DNA from: Pseudofulvimonas gallinarii
GTDB lineage: Bacteria; Pseudomonadota; Gammaproteobacteria; Xanthomonadales; UBA2363
Assembly (NCBI RefSeq): GCF_004343305.1
Contig: NZ_SMAF01000002.1
Location: 16,129-80,128 of the forward strand
Length of the DNA stretch: 64,000 nt
Direction: 5' to 3'
A program made the translations under genes and the position numbers. Shown here piece after piece: positions 43,733 through 55,524 of this stretch; the stretch's first letter is position 1, and every line of letters starts with the position of its first letter. Below the pieces are notes generated by a model that worked only from the letters and a program-made list of their open reading frames with translations, searched no databases and had not been told where the DNA came from.

Positions 43733-44412
43733 CACACGATTCCCGGCAACACGGGCACGAAACTCACCGCACCCAGGTCGGTGTCGACGAATTCGCCCTG
43801 CACGCGCTGGATGCGACGCAGGCGCTGCACGCCGCCGGCCTCGCCGACCGGCGCCAGCATGAGCCCGCCTTCGGCCAGCTGCTCCAGCCATGCCGGTTCC
43901 ACGCGCGATGCGGCGGCGGTGACCATGATCGCCGGGAATGGCGACGCATCGGGCCAGCCGAGGCGGCCATCGTCATGGCGGCTGCGCACGCCTTCCAGGC
44001 CGAGCTGGCGGAATCGGCGGCGCGCCTGCCGCAGCAGCGGCTCCATGCGTTCGATGGTGAACACCTCGATGCCCAGCGCCGCCAGCACGGCGGCCTGGTA
44101 GCCCGAGCCGGTGCCGATCTCCAGCGCGCGCGCGGGAATGCCCGGCTCGATCAGCGATTCGGTCATCTTCGCGACGATGTAAGGCTGCGAGATGGTCTGG
44201 CCGCTGCCGATCGGCAGTGCGTTGTCCTCGTAGGCGCGACCGGCAATGGCCTCGTCCACGAACAGGTGCCGTGGCACCATGCGCATCACCTCGAGCACGC
44301 GCGGATCGCGGATGCCTTCGGCCTGCAGGCGCTGGATCAGGCGGTCGCGCGCGCGCTGGCCGGTCAGGCCCAGCCCGTGGTCGTCGAGGCGCGGCCGCAG
44401 GGTCAGGCTCAT
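43732..44412 (-). CDS. pcm: Protein-L-isoaspartate O-methyltransferase
   Basis: 226 residues. [16 protein letters not shown] (acceptor loop) and the SAM motif [15 protein letters not shown] are diagnostic. Methylates isoaspartyl residues to start protein repair. The start ATG at 44412 overlaps the surE stop (ATGA), and its stop abuts the nlpD ATG. Confidence 0.96.
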   Translation of the reverse strand: MSLTLRPRLDDHGLGLTGQRARDRLIQRLQAEGIRDPRVLEVMRMVPRHLFVDEAIAGRAYEDNALPIGSGQTISQPYIVAKMTESLIEPGIPARALEIGTGSGYQAAVLAALGIEVFTIERMEPLLRQARRRFRQLGLEGVRSRHDDGRLGWPDASPFPAIMVTAAASRVEPAWLEQLAEGGLMLAPVGEAGGVQRLRRIQRVQGEFVDTDLGAVSFVPVLPGIV

Positions 44413-45188
44413 GCCCCGGCCTTTCCGGCGTTGTCGCCCAGGCGGCCGATCCAGCTGGCGACCTTTTCCATCGCCTGGTAGCGCGTGAGGTCGACGTGGA
44501 TCGGCGTCACCGACACGAAGCCACGGCGCACGGCATCGAAGTCGGTACCCGGGCCGGCATCCTGTTCCGGGCCAGCCGGACCGATCCAGTACACGCGACG
44601 GCCGCGCGGGTCGAACTGCTCGACGCTGGGTTCGGCACGATGGCGATGCCCAAGGCGCGTGACCTCGAAGCCGCGGATCTCTTCCCACGGCAGGTCGGGC
44701 ACGTTGACGTTGAGGATGGTGTCGGCCGGCAGCGGATCGACGAGCAGCCGTTCCATCAGCTGCATCACCGCGCGCGCCGCGCTCGGGAAATTCTCGGGCT
44801 GGTGGTCGCGGCTGCACAGTGAGACGGCAATGGCCGGCAGGCCGAGGTAGCGCCCTTCCATCGCCGCGGCGACGGTACCGGAATAGATCACGTCGTCGCC
44901 GAGATTGGCGGCGTTGTTGATGCCCGAGACGACGAGGTCCGGGTCATCGTCGAGCAGGCCGCAGAGCGCCAGGTGCACGCAGTCCGTCGGCGTGCCGGCA
45001 ACGCGATGGATGCCCGGCTCGATCTCGGTGACGCGGATGGGCTGGTCCAGCGTCAGCGAGTTGCTCGCGCCGGAGCGGTCGCGGTCGGGGGCGAAGATCG
45101 TCACCCGGCCGAGGCGGCCGAGCGTTTCAGCCAGGACGCGGATGCCGGGCGCATCGACGCCATCGTCGTTGCTGATCAATACGTGCAT
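44409..45188 (-). CDS. surE: 5'/3'-nucleotidase SurE
   Basis: 259 residues. N-terminal [16 protein letters not shown] with the metal-binding Asp pair, [18 protein letters not shown], and [24 protein letters not shown] (shown in parts: [23 protein letters not shown]). Stationary-phase nucleotidase and first gene of the leftward cluster. Start 45188 matches the family N-terminus; 43 bp separate it from the divergent Smr gene. Confidence 0.97.
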   Translation of the reverse strand: MHVLISNDDGVDAPGIRVLAETLGRLGRVTIFAPDRDRSGASNSLTLDQPIRVTEIEPGIHRVAGTPTDCVHLALCGLLDDDPDLVVSGINNAANLGDDVIYSGTVAAAMEGRYLGLPAIAVSLCSRDHQPENFPSAARAVMQLMERLLVDPLPADTILNVNVPDLPWEEIRGFEVTRLGHRHRAEPSVEQFDPRGRRVYWIGPAGPEQDAGPGTDFDAVRRGFVSVTPIHVDLTRYQAMEKVASWIGRLGDNAGKAGA

Positions 45189-45231
45189 GGGCTTGCGCAA
45201 ACACAACAGGAGCACAACTATAGCAAGCACC

Positions 45232-47696
<2,465 letters not shown>

Positions 47697-47703
47697 GCGC
47701 AGC

Positions 47704-47724
47704 GGCGGCGCACCTTGCGCCGCC
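47704..47724 (+). terminator. Stem-loop after lpdA
   Basis: Perfect 9-bp stem GGCGGCGCA/TGCGCCGCC with a CCT loop, 8 bp after the lpdA stop. No T-run follows. Confidence 0.6.
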
Positions 47725-47898
47725 CCGCACCATCGAACGGCGCGCGGCGAAAGCCCGCGCCGTTTGCGTTTCCGATGGCAGGTCAGGGAACGGGTTGTTG
47801 CAGACGCACACACCTTGTGCCCAAACGTACAAGGGTCAGCCGGCAAAACCGCCGCTAGGGTGACCGCGGATCGACGGGATCCGCATACGGGAGGATGC

Positions 47899-47943
47899 AA
47901 TGGCCATGTCCCTTCTCCGCCAGGCTGAATCGCCCCGTGTTTC
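47899..47943 (+). pseudogene. 5' fragment of an interrupted gene (candidate siderophore-interacting protein start)
   Basis: ATG preceded by GGGAGG and a 7-bp leader hairpin (GCGGATC/GATCCGC, 47866-47884). It reads MAMSLLRQAESPRVS and then meets a stop inside the IS end. It is the probable N-terminus of the gene whose 3' part lies beyond the element. The middle of that gene is missing, so joining the two is inference. Confidence 0.5.
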
Positions 47944-47988
47944 GTAGACACCTTGCAGCCATAATCCACGGCAGCAGCAGGAGTGTCC

Positions 47989-48267
47989 ATGAGCAGCAAG
48001 CGGTACACGGAAGAGTTCAAGGTTGAAGCGGTCAGGCAGGTGACGGACCGCGGCCACTCGGTGGCAGAGGTGGCCGATCGGCTGGGGGTGTCGATCCACA
48101 GCCTCTACACGTGGCGGAAGCAGTACGGTCGGTACGGGCCCGAGCGGGCAGCGACGGCGGACCAGGCGGACGAGTTGCGCCGGCTCAAGTCGGAGCTTCG
48201 CCGGGTCACGGAGGAGCGCGACATTCTAAAAAAAGCCGCGGCGTACTTTGCCAAGCAGTCCGGGTGA
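47989..48267 (+). CDS. IS3-family transposase OrfA
   Basis: 92 residues. An N-terminal helix-turn-helix (RYTEEFKVEAVRQVTDRGHS, VAEVADRLGVSIHSLYTWRK) binds the IS ends, and a leucine-zipper-like C-terminus (LRRLKSELRRVTEERDILKK) dimerises. AGGAG lies 5 bases before the ATG. Near the end is an A7 run (48228-48234, A-AAA-AAG), the classic -1 slippery site that makes the OrfAB fusion transposase. Confidence 0.93.
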   Translation: MSSKRYTEEFKVEAVRQVTDRGHSVAEVADRLGVSIHSLYTWRKQYGRYGPERAATADQADELRRLKSELRRVTEERDILKKAAAYFAKQSG

Positions 48268-49124
48268 AGTACGCCTTCATGCGCGACCACGAACGGGAGT
48301 TCCAGGTGCGCAGCATGTGCCGGGTGTTGGGCGTGCACCCCAGCGGCTACTACGCCTGGCGTCGGGCACCGCTGTCGGCACGGGCCAAGGACGATCGGCG
48401 CGTACTGGGCCTGATCAAGCAGTCCTGGCTGGAGAGCGGGAGCGTGTACGGCTACCGCAAGGTTGCCCGCGACTTGCGTGATCTGGGCGAGCGCTGCGGC
48501 AAGCACCGGGTGGCCCGGCTGATGCGTGGCGAAGGCTTGCGGGCGCAAGTTGGTTATCGCCGCCGACCCGGCATGCGCGGAGGCAAGCCGGCCGTGGTCG
48601 CAGACAACCATCTGGCACGGCAGTTCGACCCCGTAGCCGCCAATCGTGCCTGGGTCACCGACATCACCTACATCCGCACCCACGAAGGCTGGCTGTACCT
48701 GGCGGCGGTCATGGACCTGTTCTCCCGGAAGATCGTCGGCTGGGCGATGGGATCGACCCTGCACACCGACCTGGTGCTGCAGGCGTTGATGATGACGGTG
48801 TGGCGCCGCAAGCCGCCCGCCGGACTGCTCATTCACTCCGATCAGGGACCGCAATACACCGGCCACGATTGGCAGGATTTCCTGACAGCCCACGGCCTGG
48901 TCAGCAGCATGAGCCGCCGCGGCAACTGCCATGACAACGCGGTCGCCGAAAGCTTCTTCCAGCTCCTCAAGCGCGAGCGCATCAGGCGCCGGATCTACGC
49001 TACCCGGGACGAGGCCAAGGCCGACGTCTTCAACTACATCGAGATGTTCTACAACACCCGCAGGCAGCACGGGCACAACGATGGCCTGCCTCCGGTAGAG
49101 TTCGAAAAGCGGCAATCAATTTGA
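48264..49124 (+). CDS. IS3-family transposase OrfB (DDE integrase)
   Basis: 286 residues from the GTG overlapping the orfA stop; normally made as an OrfAB fusion by frameshifting at 48228-48235. HTH_21 region (MCRVLGVHPSGYYAWR), then the rve core: catalytic Asp in WVTDITYIRTHEGWLYLAAV, second Asp in LIHSDQGPQYT, and Glu in CHDNAVAESFFQLLKRE. Intact, so the element may be active. Confidence 0.93.
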   Translation: MKYAFMRDHEREFQVRSMCRVLGVHPSGYYAWRRAPLSARAKDDRRVLGLIKQSWLESGSVYGYRKVARDLRDLGERCGKHRVARLMRGEGLRAQVGYRRRPGMRGGKPAVVADNHLARQFDPVAANRAWVTDITYIRTHEGWLYLAAVMDLFSRKIVGWAMGSTLHTDLVLQALMMTVWRRKPPAGLLIHSDQGPQYTGHDWQDFLTAHGLVSSMSRRGNCHDNAVAESFFQLLKRERIRRRIYATRDEAKADVFNYIEMFYNTRRQHGHNDGLPPVEFEKRQSI

Positions 49125-49141
49125 GGCTTCGGGGTGTCTAC

Positions 49142-49415
49142 AGAAGCCGGGGCGATTCAACCGGCGTCGCTGCAGGTACAGTGGTGCCATCGCAACGGCA
49201 CCGCCGCCGGTACCTCGACGGTGCTGGCCGACGCCCTGGCCGCGTTGTCCCTGCCATCCGGCGACGGCTTTGCCTGGCTCGCCTGCGAAAGCCGCCAGGC
49301 ACGTGCGTTGCGCCAGCACCTGGTGGACACGCGCGGAATGAACCCGCGCCGTGTCAAGGCTGCCGGCTACTGGCGCCTGGGCGCCGCCGGCGTGCACGAA
49401 AGCATCGACGATTGA
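49142..49415 (+). pseudogene. 3' fragment of a siderophore-interacting protein gene
   Basis: Begins exactly at the IS right end and encodes about 90 residues, EAGAIQPASLQVQW to the stop. The stretch SGDGFAWLACESRQARALRQ, then HLVDTRGMNPRRVKAAGYWRLG, is the C-terminal NAD(P)H-binding half of SIP-type ferric-siderophore reductases (W-x-A-x-E and GYWR-x-G motifs). The FAD-binding N-terminal ~150 residues are gone, so the gene is dead. It is probably an IS insertion accompanied by a deletion. Confidence 0.8.
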
Positions 49416-49492
49416 TTGTCGGCAGGACGGGATGGCCGGCCCGTCTGCGTTTCGCTTATACGGCCAGAAGCAAAACGGCAGGATCGCCCAAC

Positions 49493-51133
49493 TCAACGCA
49501 GTCGACTGGCGCCCATCAGTTCGGCCGGCGCGAAGCTGTTGGCGCGAGCCAGCGGCCAGAAGCGCTGGAACACCGGATGGTCGCTGACGCCTCCGTCCAG
49601 CAGTTCGCCCGGCTCCAGCCAGGCGTAGTTGCGCGCCATCGAACGCACCTGGAACGGCGACAGGCGGCGGATGATGTGCTCGGGCCCCAGTTCCGCCGGA
49701 TGGTGCAGGCCGGCCGCTTCCAGCAATTCGCGCAGGGCGACCAGCGTGTTCTGCTGGAAGCGGTGCACGCGCGTGGCCTTGTCGGGCACGTCCAGGCCGC
49801 GCTGGCGCAGCGGGTCCTGGGTGGCGACGCCGGTCGGGCACTTGCCGGTGTGGCAACTCTGCGACTGGATGCAGCCTAGGGCGAACATGAAACCGCGCGC
49901 GGCATTGCACCAGTCGGCGCCCAGAGCCAGCGCCCGGGCGAGGTCGAAAGCGGTGACGATCTTGCCGGCGACGGCGATGCGCACGCGGTCGCGCAGGCCA
50001 CAGCCGACCAGCGTGTTGTGCACCAGGATCAGCGCCTCGCGCATCGGCACTCCGACATGGTCGGTGAACTCCAGTGGCGCCGCACCGGTGCCGCCTTCTC
50101 CGCCATCGACGACGATGAAGTCAGGCAGCAGGCCGGTTTCCAGCATCGCCTTGGCGACGGCGAACCACTCCCACGGATGCCCGATGGCGAGCTTGAAGCC
50201 GGTCGGTTTGCCACCGGACAGTTCGCGCAACTGCGTGATGAATTCCAGCAGGCCGGTCGGCGTCGAGAAACTCGAATGGGCGGCCGGCGAGAGGCAGTCG
50301 ACACCAACCGGCACGCCGCGCGCCTCGGCGATTTCCGGCGTCACCTTCGGCCCGGGCAGGATGCCGCCCTGCCCCGGCTTCGCGCCCTGGCTGAGCTTGA
50401 GCTCGATCATCTTCACCTGCGGCTCGCGCGCCTGGACGCGGAAACGCTCGGCGTCGAAGCGCCCGTCCTCCGTCCGGCAGCCGAAGTAGCCCGAACCGAT
50501 CTCCCAGACCAGGTCACCTCCATGCACGCGATGGTGGCGGGAGATCGAACCTTCGCCGGTGTCGTGGTAGAAGCCGCCGCGACGCGCACCTTCGTTGAGC
50601 GCCAGGATCGCGTTCGCCGACAGCGAACCGAAACTCATCGCCGAGATGTTGAACACGCTGCAGGAGTACGGTTGCTCGCGGTTCGCACCAACGCGGACGC
50701 GGAAATCATGGTCGGGAATGGTGGTCGGCTGCAGCGAGTGGTTGATCCACTCGTAGTCGGAATCGTAGGTGTTGTATTGCGTGCCGAACGGACGCTTGTC
50801 CAGCTCCTGCTTGGCGCGCTGGTAGACGATCGCGCGCTGTTGCCGCGAGAACGGCAGCTCATCGTGATCACCCTCGATCAGGTACTGGCGGAGCTCCGGG
50901 CGCACGCTTTCGAACAAGTAGCGGAAATGCCCCAGCAGCGGATAGTTGCGCAGCACCGCGCGGCGCTTCTGCAGCATGTCGTGGATGCCCAGGACAACCA
51001 GCGCCAGCGAAGCCGCCAGCCAGAACCCTGCCGCCCAGTGCCGCGTCGACCACGCCACCCATACTGCCAGCACGGTCATCACCACCACCAGAACGAAGGC
51101 CGCATAGCGACCGAACACCAGTCCTCGCATCAT
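49493..51133 (-). CDS. FMN-binding glutamate synthase family protein
   Basis: 546 residues: two N-terminal membrane helices (YAAFVLVVVMTVLAVWVAW and FWLAASLALVVLGI), then a GltB-type FMN/iron-sulfur domain. ISAMSFGSLSANAILALNEGA, KLSQGAKPGQGGILPG and VVDGGEGGTGAAPLEF mark the FMN barrel. CIQSQSCHTGKCPTGVATQD holds the three-Cys 3Fe-4S site. The amidotransferase domain of true glutamate synthase is absent; the physiological reaction of these stand-alone homologues is not established. Start ATG 51133 follows GGAG closely; ATG 51130 is an alternative. Confidence 0.93.
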   Translation of the reverse strand: MMRGLVFGRYAAFVLVVVMTVLAVWVAWSTRHWAAGFWLAASLALVVLGIHDMLQKRRAVLRNYPLLGHFRYLFESVRPELRQYLIEGDHDELPFSRQQRAIVYQRAKQELDKRPFGTQYNTYDSDYEWINHSLQPTTIPDHDFRVRVGANREQPYSCSVFNISAMSFGSLSANAILALNEGARRGGFYHDTGEGSISRHHRVHGGDLVWEIGSGYFGCRTEDGRFDAERFRVQAREPQVKMIELKLSQGAKPGQGGILPGPKVTPEIAEARGVPVGVDCLSPAAHSSFSTPTGLLEFITQLRELSGGKPTGFKLAIGHPWEWFAVAKAMLETGLLPDFIVVDGGEGGTGAAPLEFTDHVGVPMREALILVHNTLVGCGLRDRVRIAVAGKIVTAFDLARALALGADWCNAARGFMFALGCIQSQSCHTGKCPTGVATQDPLRQRGLDVPDKATRVHRFQQNTLVALRELLEAAGLHHPAELGPEHIIRRLSPFQVRSMARNYAWLEPGELLDGGVSDHPVFQRFWPLARANSFAPAELMGASRLR

Positions 51134-51180
51134 CGTCTCCAACAACCGGCGGAAAGCTTAGCAGGCCACTGCATGCGATC

Positions 51181-51966
51181 ATGCCCGGCATGGACGTGCA
51201 GATCATCGACAGCCATTGCCATCTCGACGCCACCGAGTTCGACGGGGACCGCGAGGGAGCGCTTCGCCGAGCGCGCGAGGCCGGCGTCGTCGCCCAGGTC
51301 CTGCCGGCGGTCGATGCCGACAGCTGGCCGGTATTGCGCAACCTTTGCCAGACGCACGCCGACCTGCATCCGGCCTACGGACTGCATCCCCTGTTCCTCG
51401 ATCGGCACCGTGTCGAACATCTCGACGACTTGCGCAACTGGCTCCTGAAGGAGCGTGCCGTCGCGGTCGGCGAATGCGGCCTGGATTTCTGGGTCGAAGG
51501 ACTGGATCGCGCAGCGCAGATGCGGTTCTTCGTCGCCCAACTGGAACTGGCGCGCGACTTCGACCTGCCGGTGATCCTCCATGCGCGCAAGGCACTGGAC
51601 GAAGTCACCGCGGCCCTACGCCGCATCGGTGGGCTGCGCGGCGTCGTGCACAGCTTCTCCGGCAGTCGCGAACAGGCCGAGGCGCTATGGAAGCTGGGCT
51701 TCCACGTGGGCATTGGCGGACCGGTCACCTACCCGCGCGCCAATCGCCTGCGCGGCATCGTCGCCGAGATGCCGATCGAATGGCTGCTGCTGGAAACCGA
51801 CAGCCCCGACCAGCCGCTGCATGGTCACCAGGGCCGCCGAAACGAGCCCGCCCGCCTCGTGGACGTGCTCGCCACGGTCGCCGCACTGCGCGGCGAGTCC
51901 AGCGCGGACGTGGCCGATGCCACGACCGCCAACGCGAACCGGCTGTTCGGTCTGCGCTGCCCGTAA
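51181..51966 (+). CDS. TatD family metal-dependent hydrolase/DNase
   Basis: 261 residues. Metal ligands in IIDSHCHLDATEF (H-x-H), Glu in AVGECGLDF, His in VILHARKALDE, His in GVVHSFSGSREQ, and Asp in LLETDSPDQPL. Closer in pattern to YjjV/TatD than YcfH. 3'-5' exonuclease on DNA/RNA by family. It converges on tcdA with a 10-bp gap. ATG 51181 or 51190 are equally possible. Confidence 0.93.
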   Translation: MPGMDVQIIDSHCHLDATEFDGDREGALRRAREAGVVAQVLPAVDADSWPVLRNLCQTHADLHPAYGLHPLFLDRHRVEHLDDLRNWLLKERAVAVGECGLDFWVEGLDRAAQMRFFVAQLELARDFDLPVILHARKALDEVTAALRRIGGLRGVVHSFSGSREQAEALWKLGFHVGIGGPVTYPRANRLRGIVAEMPIEWLLLETDSPDQPLHGHQGRRNEPARLVDVLATVAALRGESSADVADATTANANRLFGLRCP

Positions 51967-51976
51967 CGGTTCGTCG

Positions 51977-52786
51977 TCAGGCAGACGGCGCGAGCGGCTG
52001 CAGCAGCCGCTCGATGGCCCGGCCGGCAATGGCCATGCCGAAGGCGGCGGTGACGTGCGTCGCCGCGCCGAGGCTGGCATCGCAATCCAGGCGCATCGCG
52101 TCGCCGGAAGTGGGCCGCAAGCCGCAGACGGTTCCGTCGGGCTGCGGGTAACGCACGTTCTCCAGCGAGAACACGGCGGGAATGCCGAAGCTGCGCTTGG
52201 GATTGCGGGCGAAGCCGAAGTCCTGGCGCAGCTTCTTGCGGATCAGCGACAGCATCGCGTCGTGTTCCGTCTTTGACAGGTCGCGCACGGTGATGGCGGT
52301 GGGATCGGCGCGACCGCCGGCCGAACCGCAGACGATCAGTGGTTGCCGGTTGCGCTTGCACCAGGCGACGGTTTCCAGCTTGACGCGAAACGCATCGCAG
52401 GCATCCAGTACCAGCTCGTAACCACGGCCCAGCAGGTCGTCCAGGTTTGACGGCGTGAGGAACTGCTCGAGCGCATTGACCTGGATGTCGGGATTGATCG
52501 CGCGCGCGCGCTCGGCCAGCACCTCCACCTTGGGGCGACCGTAGTTGCCCATCAGCGCCGGCAACTGGCGATTGGTGTTGCTCAGGCAGACATCGTCGCC
52601 GTCGATCAGCGTCAGCGCTCCCACCGCCGAGCGGGCCAGCGCTTCCACCAGCCAGGAGCCCACGCCGCCCACGCCCACGACGCAGACATGCGCACGACCG
52701 AGCCGGGCGACGCTGCCGGCACCGTACAGGCGTTCGATGCCGGCAAAGCGGACGGCGTGGTGGTCTTCAACAGCGGGCGCGTTCAT
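51977..52786 (-). CDS. tcdA: tRNA threonylcarbamoyladenosine dehydratase
   Basis: 269 residues, E1-like ThiF/MoeB fold. RFAGIERLYG (start of the family), CVVGVGGVGSWLVEALARS (ATP-binding glycine loop), LIDGDDVCLSNTNRQLPA (Asp/Arg pair) and VLDACDAFRVKLE. Catalyses ATP-dependent cyclisation of t6A to ct6A in tRNA. Length normal. Confidence 0.95.
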   Translation of the reverse strand: MNAPAVEDHHAVRFAGIERLYGAGSVARLGRAHVCVVGVGGVGSWLVEALARSAVGALTLIDGDDVCLSNTNRQLPALMGNYGRPKVEVLAERARAINPDIQVNALEQFLTPSNLDDLLGRGYELVLDACDAFRVKLETVAWCKRNRQPLIVCGSAGGRADPTAITVRDLSKTEHDAMLSLIRKKLRQDFGFARNPKRSFGIPAVFSLENVRYPQPDGTVCGLRPTSGDAMRLDCDASLGAATHVTAAFGMAIAGRAIERLLQPLAPSA

Positions 52787-53209
52787 GGGTTGCGATCAGG
52801 TCGGCGGCGGGAACGGGACCGACGGCGGGCGCCGATCCGATGCGGTGTCACCCGTACGATTCCGGGGACCGCCATTCTTCCCGCTTCCAGCGGCGAGGGA
52901 AAGCACCAGACGGGCGGTCTCGCCGCGCCTGCGCCGAGGCGAACCGCCGATCGCAGCTGGCGGCGCCTCGGGTTGCTGGTTTCGATGCGTACCGGCGACC
53001 CCGGCTTGCTGGGCGCGGTGACCACGGCGTCGGGCAAGCGTCGCGGACGCGCTGCCGGATGGCTGTCAGCAACGGGCGGTTCCCCGGTTGGCGCAGCGGC
53101 CCGAAAGCAGTATGCCTTCTGGCCGACCTCCTTCAATCCCGATGGTGGAGGTGTGCAGCAGTGGATGAGGCGCGTACCGGAGCCGTCATCCACACGGCAG
53201 AGTCGACGC
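52787..53209. other. Gene-free stretch
   Basis: 423 bp. Long ORFs cross it on both strands, but they run through the neighbouring genes' shadows and are Arg/Pro-rich. I see no gene. The sequence between about 52860 and 53100 has the look of intergenic repeat material, but no second copy exists in this window. Confidence 0.5.
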
Positions 53210-54790
53210 TTACGGCAACTGGAAGCCGTCGGCGAAGATCCGGTCGTCCTGATAGACCCAGACTGCTCCGCGCCGCCCCGCTCCCGCGAGCGTGATCCCC
53301 GTGCGCGGGTAACCGACGAACATCCGCCGCTCGTTGACACTGAACGCCAGGCTGTGCCCCAGGTGGCCTTCGTCCAGCGCAAGCGCACCCAGTGGGGCGG
53401 GCCGGACTTCACCCTGGTAGCCATTCACCGAATAACCTTCACTGGAACGGCGCAACTCGACCAGCCCGACCTCGTCCGCGGCGGCACCGCCCGTGAACGT
53501 ACCGCCCGTTCGCGGTGCACCGATGGCAATCAAGCTGTCGAATCCGATGGCCACCGCGCCGCCGAAACGCATGCCGCCGTGGAATCCGTCCGGCAGGTTG
53601 ACCGCATTGCCGACTTCCATCGCAGCCCAGCCGGACGTCACCTCGTCGAGTTGGTAGCGGTGCGCGGTGCCCGGGCCGGGCAGTCCACTGCCGGCGACGG
53701 CATTGTTTGGAGCACCGACCACAAGCTGCGTCCGGTTCATCGCCAGCGCCGTGCCAAAGCCGGAAAGCAGGTGGTTGCTCGCCGAGGCCAGTGTCAGGCC
53801 AGTGGTCAGCGACCAGTCCGCCGTGTTGAGCGGACGCGAATACATGTAGACCGCACCGCTGGGCAGGACATCGCCGACATAGACGCGGTTCGGCGCGCCG
53901 ACCGCCAGCCGCACGGTCAGCGGCGGGAATCCCGGCGAGGGTGATTCGAACATGGCCACGGCGTGACCGAAGCGGGCGCCGGCGAAATTGCCCGATGGCG
54001 CCAGTGTCTCCTCGGCCCCGAACACACCGGTCAGGTCGTTGCGACGGTGGATGACGACACTGCCGGTTTCGAGGCTGTCGCTGGCGCGCAGTGCGGTCGG
54101 ACAACCGACGGCCAGATAGTTGCGCGTCATCGCCAGGGAGAATCCGCATCGGCCATCGGCATAGCCCGGGTGACCGCTTGACGCCGCGAACTGCCCCATC
54201 GTGTCCGCCTGTCGCCATACCCGTGTCCAGCCGGGCCGCTGGGTGCCGGAGGCGTTGTCCGTTTCCGGGCAGCCGAAGGCGACGTAGGGCATCCGCAGCG
54301 CGACCGCATGGCCGCAGCGCGATCCCGCCGGTGAATTCGTCACGGTGATGCGCTGGTGCAGTGTCCAGCCACCGCCACTGCGATGGAACAGGAACACGGC
54401 GCCGTGGTCGGCGGTGCCGTGGGTGGCATGGGTCCAGCGCGTGCCGGGCGCGCCAACCGCCAGCCAGTCGCCGTCCGCGGCGATGCTGTAACCGAACTCG
54501 GGGCCATTTTCGCCCTGCGCCGGAAGGTCGCTGAAGTCACCGACCACGACATGGGTGCGAACCAGCCCGTGGACGTCGGTGATGCCGGCCGTCGCCTCGG
54601 AGGCAGGCAGAAACGAGGCAGGCGGCGGCAGGCCGTTTTCGGCGCGCAGAGCCGCTTCCACCTGCTGCCATTCATCCGGCGCAATGCCGTCCGGCAGCGC
54701 ATTCGCGAAAGTGGGCGTGGCCAGGACGCAGGCGGCCATGGCGACAGCGGCATGCCGCAGTGTGCGGCCGGTTGGGGCGGTCATCTTCAT
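53210..54790 (-). CDS. Exported FG-GAP/integrin-alpha-like beta-propeller protein
   Basis: 526 residues with a signal peptide (AAVAMAACVLATPTFA). About seven FG-GAP-type blades, each with F/G-x-S/A-x-A followed by LAVGAP or variants: GYSIAADGDWLAVGAPG, GHAVALRMPYVAFGCPE, GFGTALAMNRTQLVVGAPN, GGAVAIGFDSLIAIGAPR. A seven-bladed extracellular propeller, likely adhesive. It ends RIFADGFQLP, carrying the shared C-terminal motif two residues before the stop. GGAG lies about 9 bases before ATG 54790. Confidence 0.85.
   Translation of the reverse strand: MKMTAPTGRTLRHAAVAMAACVLATPTFANALPDGIAPDEWQQVEAALRAENGLPPPASFLPASEATAGITDVHGLVRTHVVVGDFSDLPAQGENGPEFGYSIAADGDWLAVGAPGTRWTHATHGTADHGAVFLFHRSGGGWTLHQRITVTNSPAGSRCGHAVALRMPYVAFGCPETDNASGTQRPGWTRVWRQADTMGQFAASSGHPGYADGRCGFSLAMTRNYLAVGCPTALRASDSLETGSVVIHRRNDLTGVFGAEETLAPSGNFAGARFGHAVAMFESPSPGFPPLTVRLAVGAPNRVYVGDVLPSGAVYMYSRPLNTADWSLTTGLTLASASNHLLSGFGTALAMNRTQLVVGAPNNAVAGSGLPGPGTAHRYQLDEVTSGWAAMEVGNAVNLPDGFHGGMRFGGAVAIGFDSLIAIGAPRTGGTFTGGAAADEVGLVELRRSSEGYSVNGYQGEVRPAPLGALALDEGHLGHSLAFSVNERRMFVGYPRTGITLAGAGRRGAVWVYQDDRIFADGFQLP
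53213..53239 (-). other. C-terminal IFxxGFE-type tag (FG-GAP protein)
   Basis: The last nine codons encode IFADGFQLP. Confidence 0.6.
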
Positions 54791-55019
54791 TCAAGTGCTC
54801 CAGCTTGTGATTGGTGCGCAGGAACCGCGGCGGCCTCGCCATCGACGGTCCTTTCACCACCTGGAACGCGGAGCGCGCCGATCAGGGGCCACGTGGAATG
54901 CACACAGGTTCCCGGTGGCTCGTCGCCCGGGCCACCAGCCGGCTATCCTTGCCGCTCTGTCATGTCATGCAGCCGGACGCCCGCGCGTTCGCACTGCGGG
55001 TGAATCCAGCGAGGCTTTC

Positions 55020-55418
55020 ATGGGCAAGAAAACACTGGTCGTCCTGCTGATCGGCCTGGTCGTCGGCGCGGTATGCGCCTTTTCCGTCGCGCAGGCGTTG
55101 GCCAAGAAGGGCGCGCATGGTCGCGCCACGATGATCGTGCTGGCGCGCCACGTCGATCACCTGCGCGCATTGCAGGACGATGCCGCCTGCACTGGCGGGA
55201 AGGCCTGGTCAAGGTTGCAGCAGATCCACTTCGCCGCACGGGAAATCGACTTCGCTTTCGCGACGCCGGAAGGCCCCGACCCGGGCTTCGCACGACGCAG
55301 CCAGGAATTCCAGTCGGCGACGGTCCTCCCTGAAAAACTTTCAGGCTGCGCCGACCTCGACAGCTGGCTTGGCGAGGTCCGCAAGGGTTGCCAGGCCTGC
55401 CATCGCGACTACCGCTGA
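55020..55418 (+). CDS. Membrane-anchored cytochrome c'-like protein
   Basis: 132 residues. N-terminal hydrophobic segment (TLVVLLIGLVVGAVCAFSVA) that looks like an uncleaved anchor, then a helical domain. A single heme-binding motif CQACH sits nine residues from the end, the position found in class II (c'-type) four-helix cytochromes. Shorter than typical c' (~150) and with no obvious axial ligand region. Possible electron carrier or gas-binding protein. GAGG lies upstream of ATG 55020. Confidence 0.7.
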   Translation: MGKKTLVVLLIGLVVGAVCAFSVAQALAKKGAHGRATMIVLARHVDHLRALQDDAACTGGKAWSRLQQIHFAAREIDFAFATPEGPDPGFARRSQEFQSATVLPEKLSGCADLDSWLGEVRKGCQACHRDYR

Positions 55419-55524
55419 ACGGGTGCGGAAGACGGCGGTTTTCTTAGAGGACCGTTCAGATCCCGCGGTTTAGGGTTAGTCGCAACGCAAGCGTCCGCGC
55501 CTGCCCAAACAGGAGAACCGTCCC

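Larger units (their letters stand above)
47944..49141 (+). mobile_element. IS3-family insertion sequence
   Basis: About 1.2 kb. Ends carry inverted GTAGACACC (47944-47952) and GGTGTCTAC (49133-49141), with imperfect extension (CTTGCAGCC against CCCGAAGCC). Two overlapping ORFs, orfA and orfB in the -1 frame, form the IS3 arrangement with a DDE integrase core. No clear target-site duplication was found, consistent with a deletion beside the element. Confidence 0.9.

Noticed and set aside
52783..53424. 213-codon Arg/Pro-rich ORF in the gap after tcdA
   Set aside because: It overlaps the FG-GAP gene end and resembles the spurious ORFs often annotated over intergenic repeats; no ribosome site.
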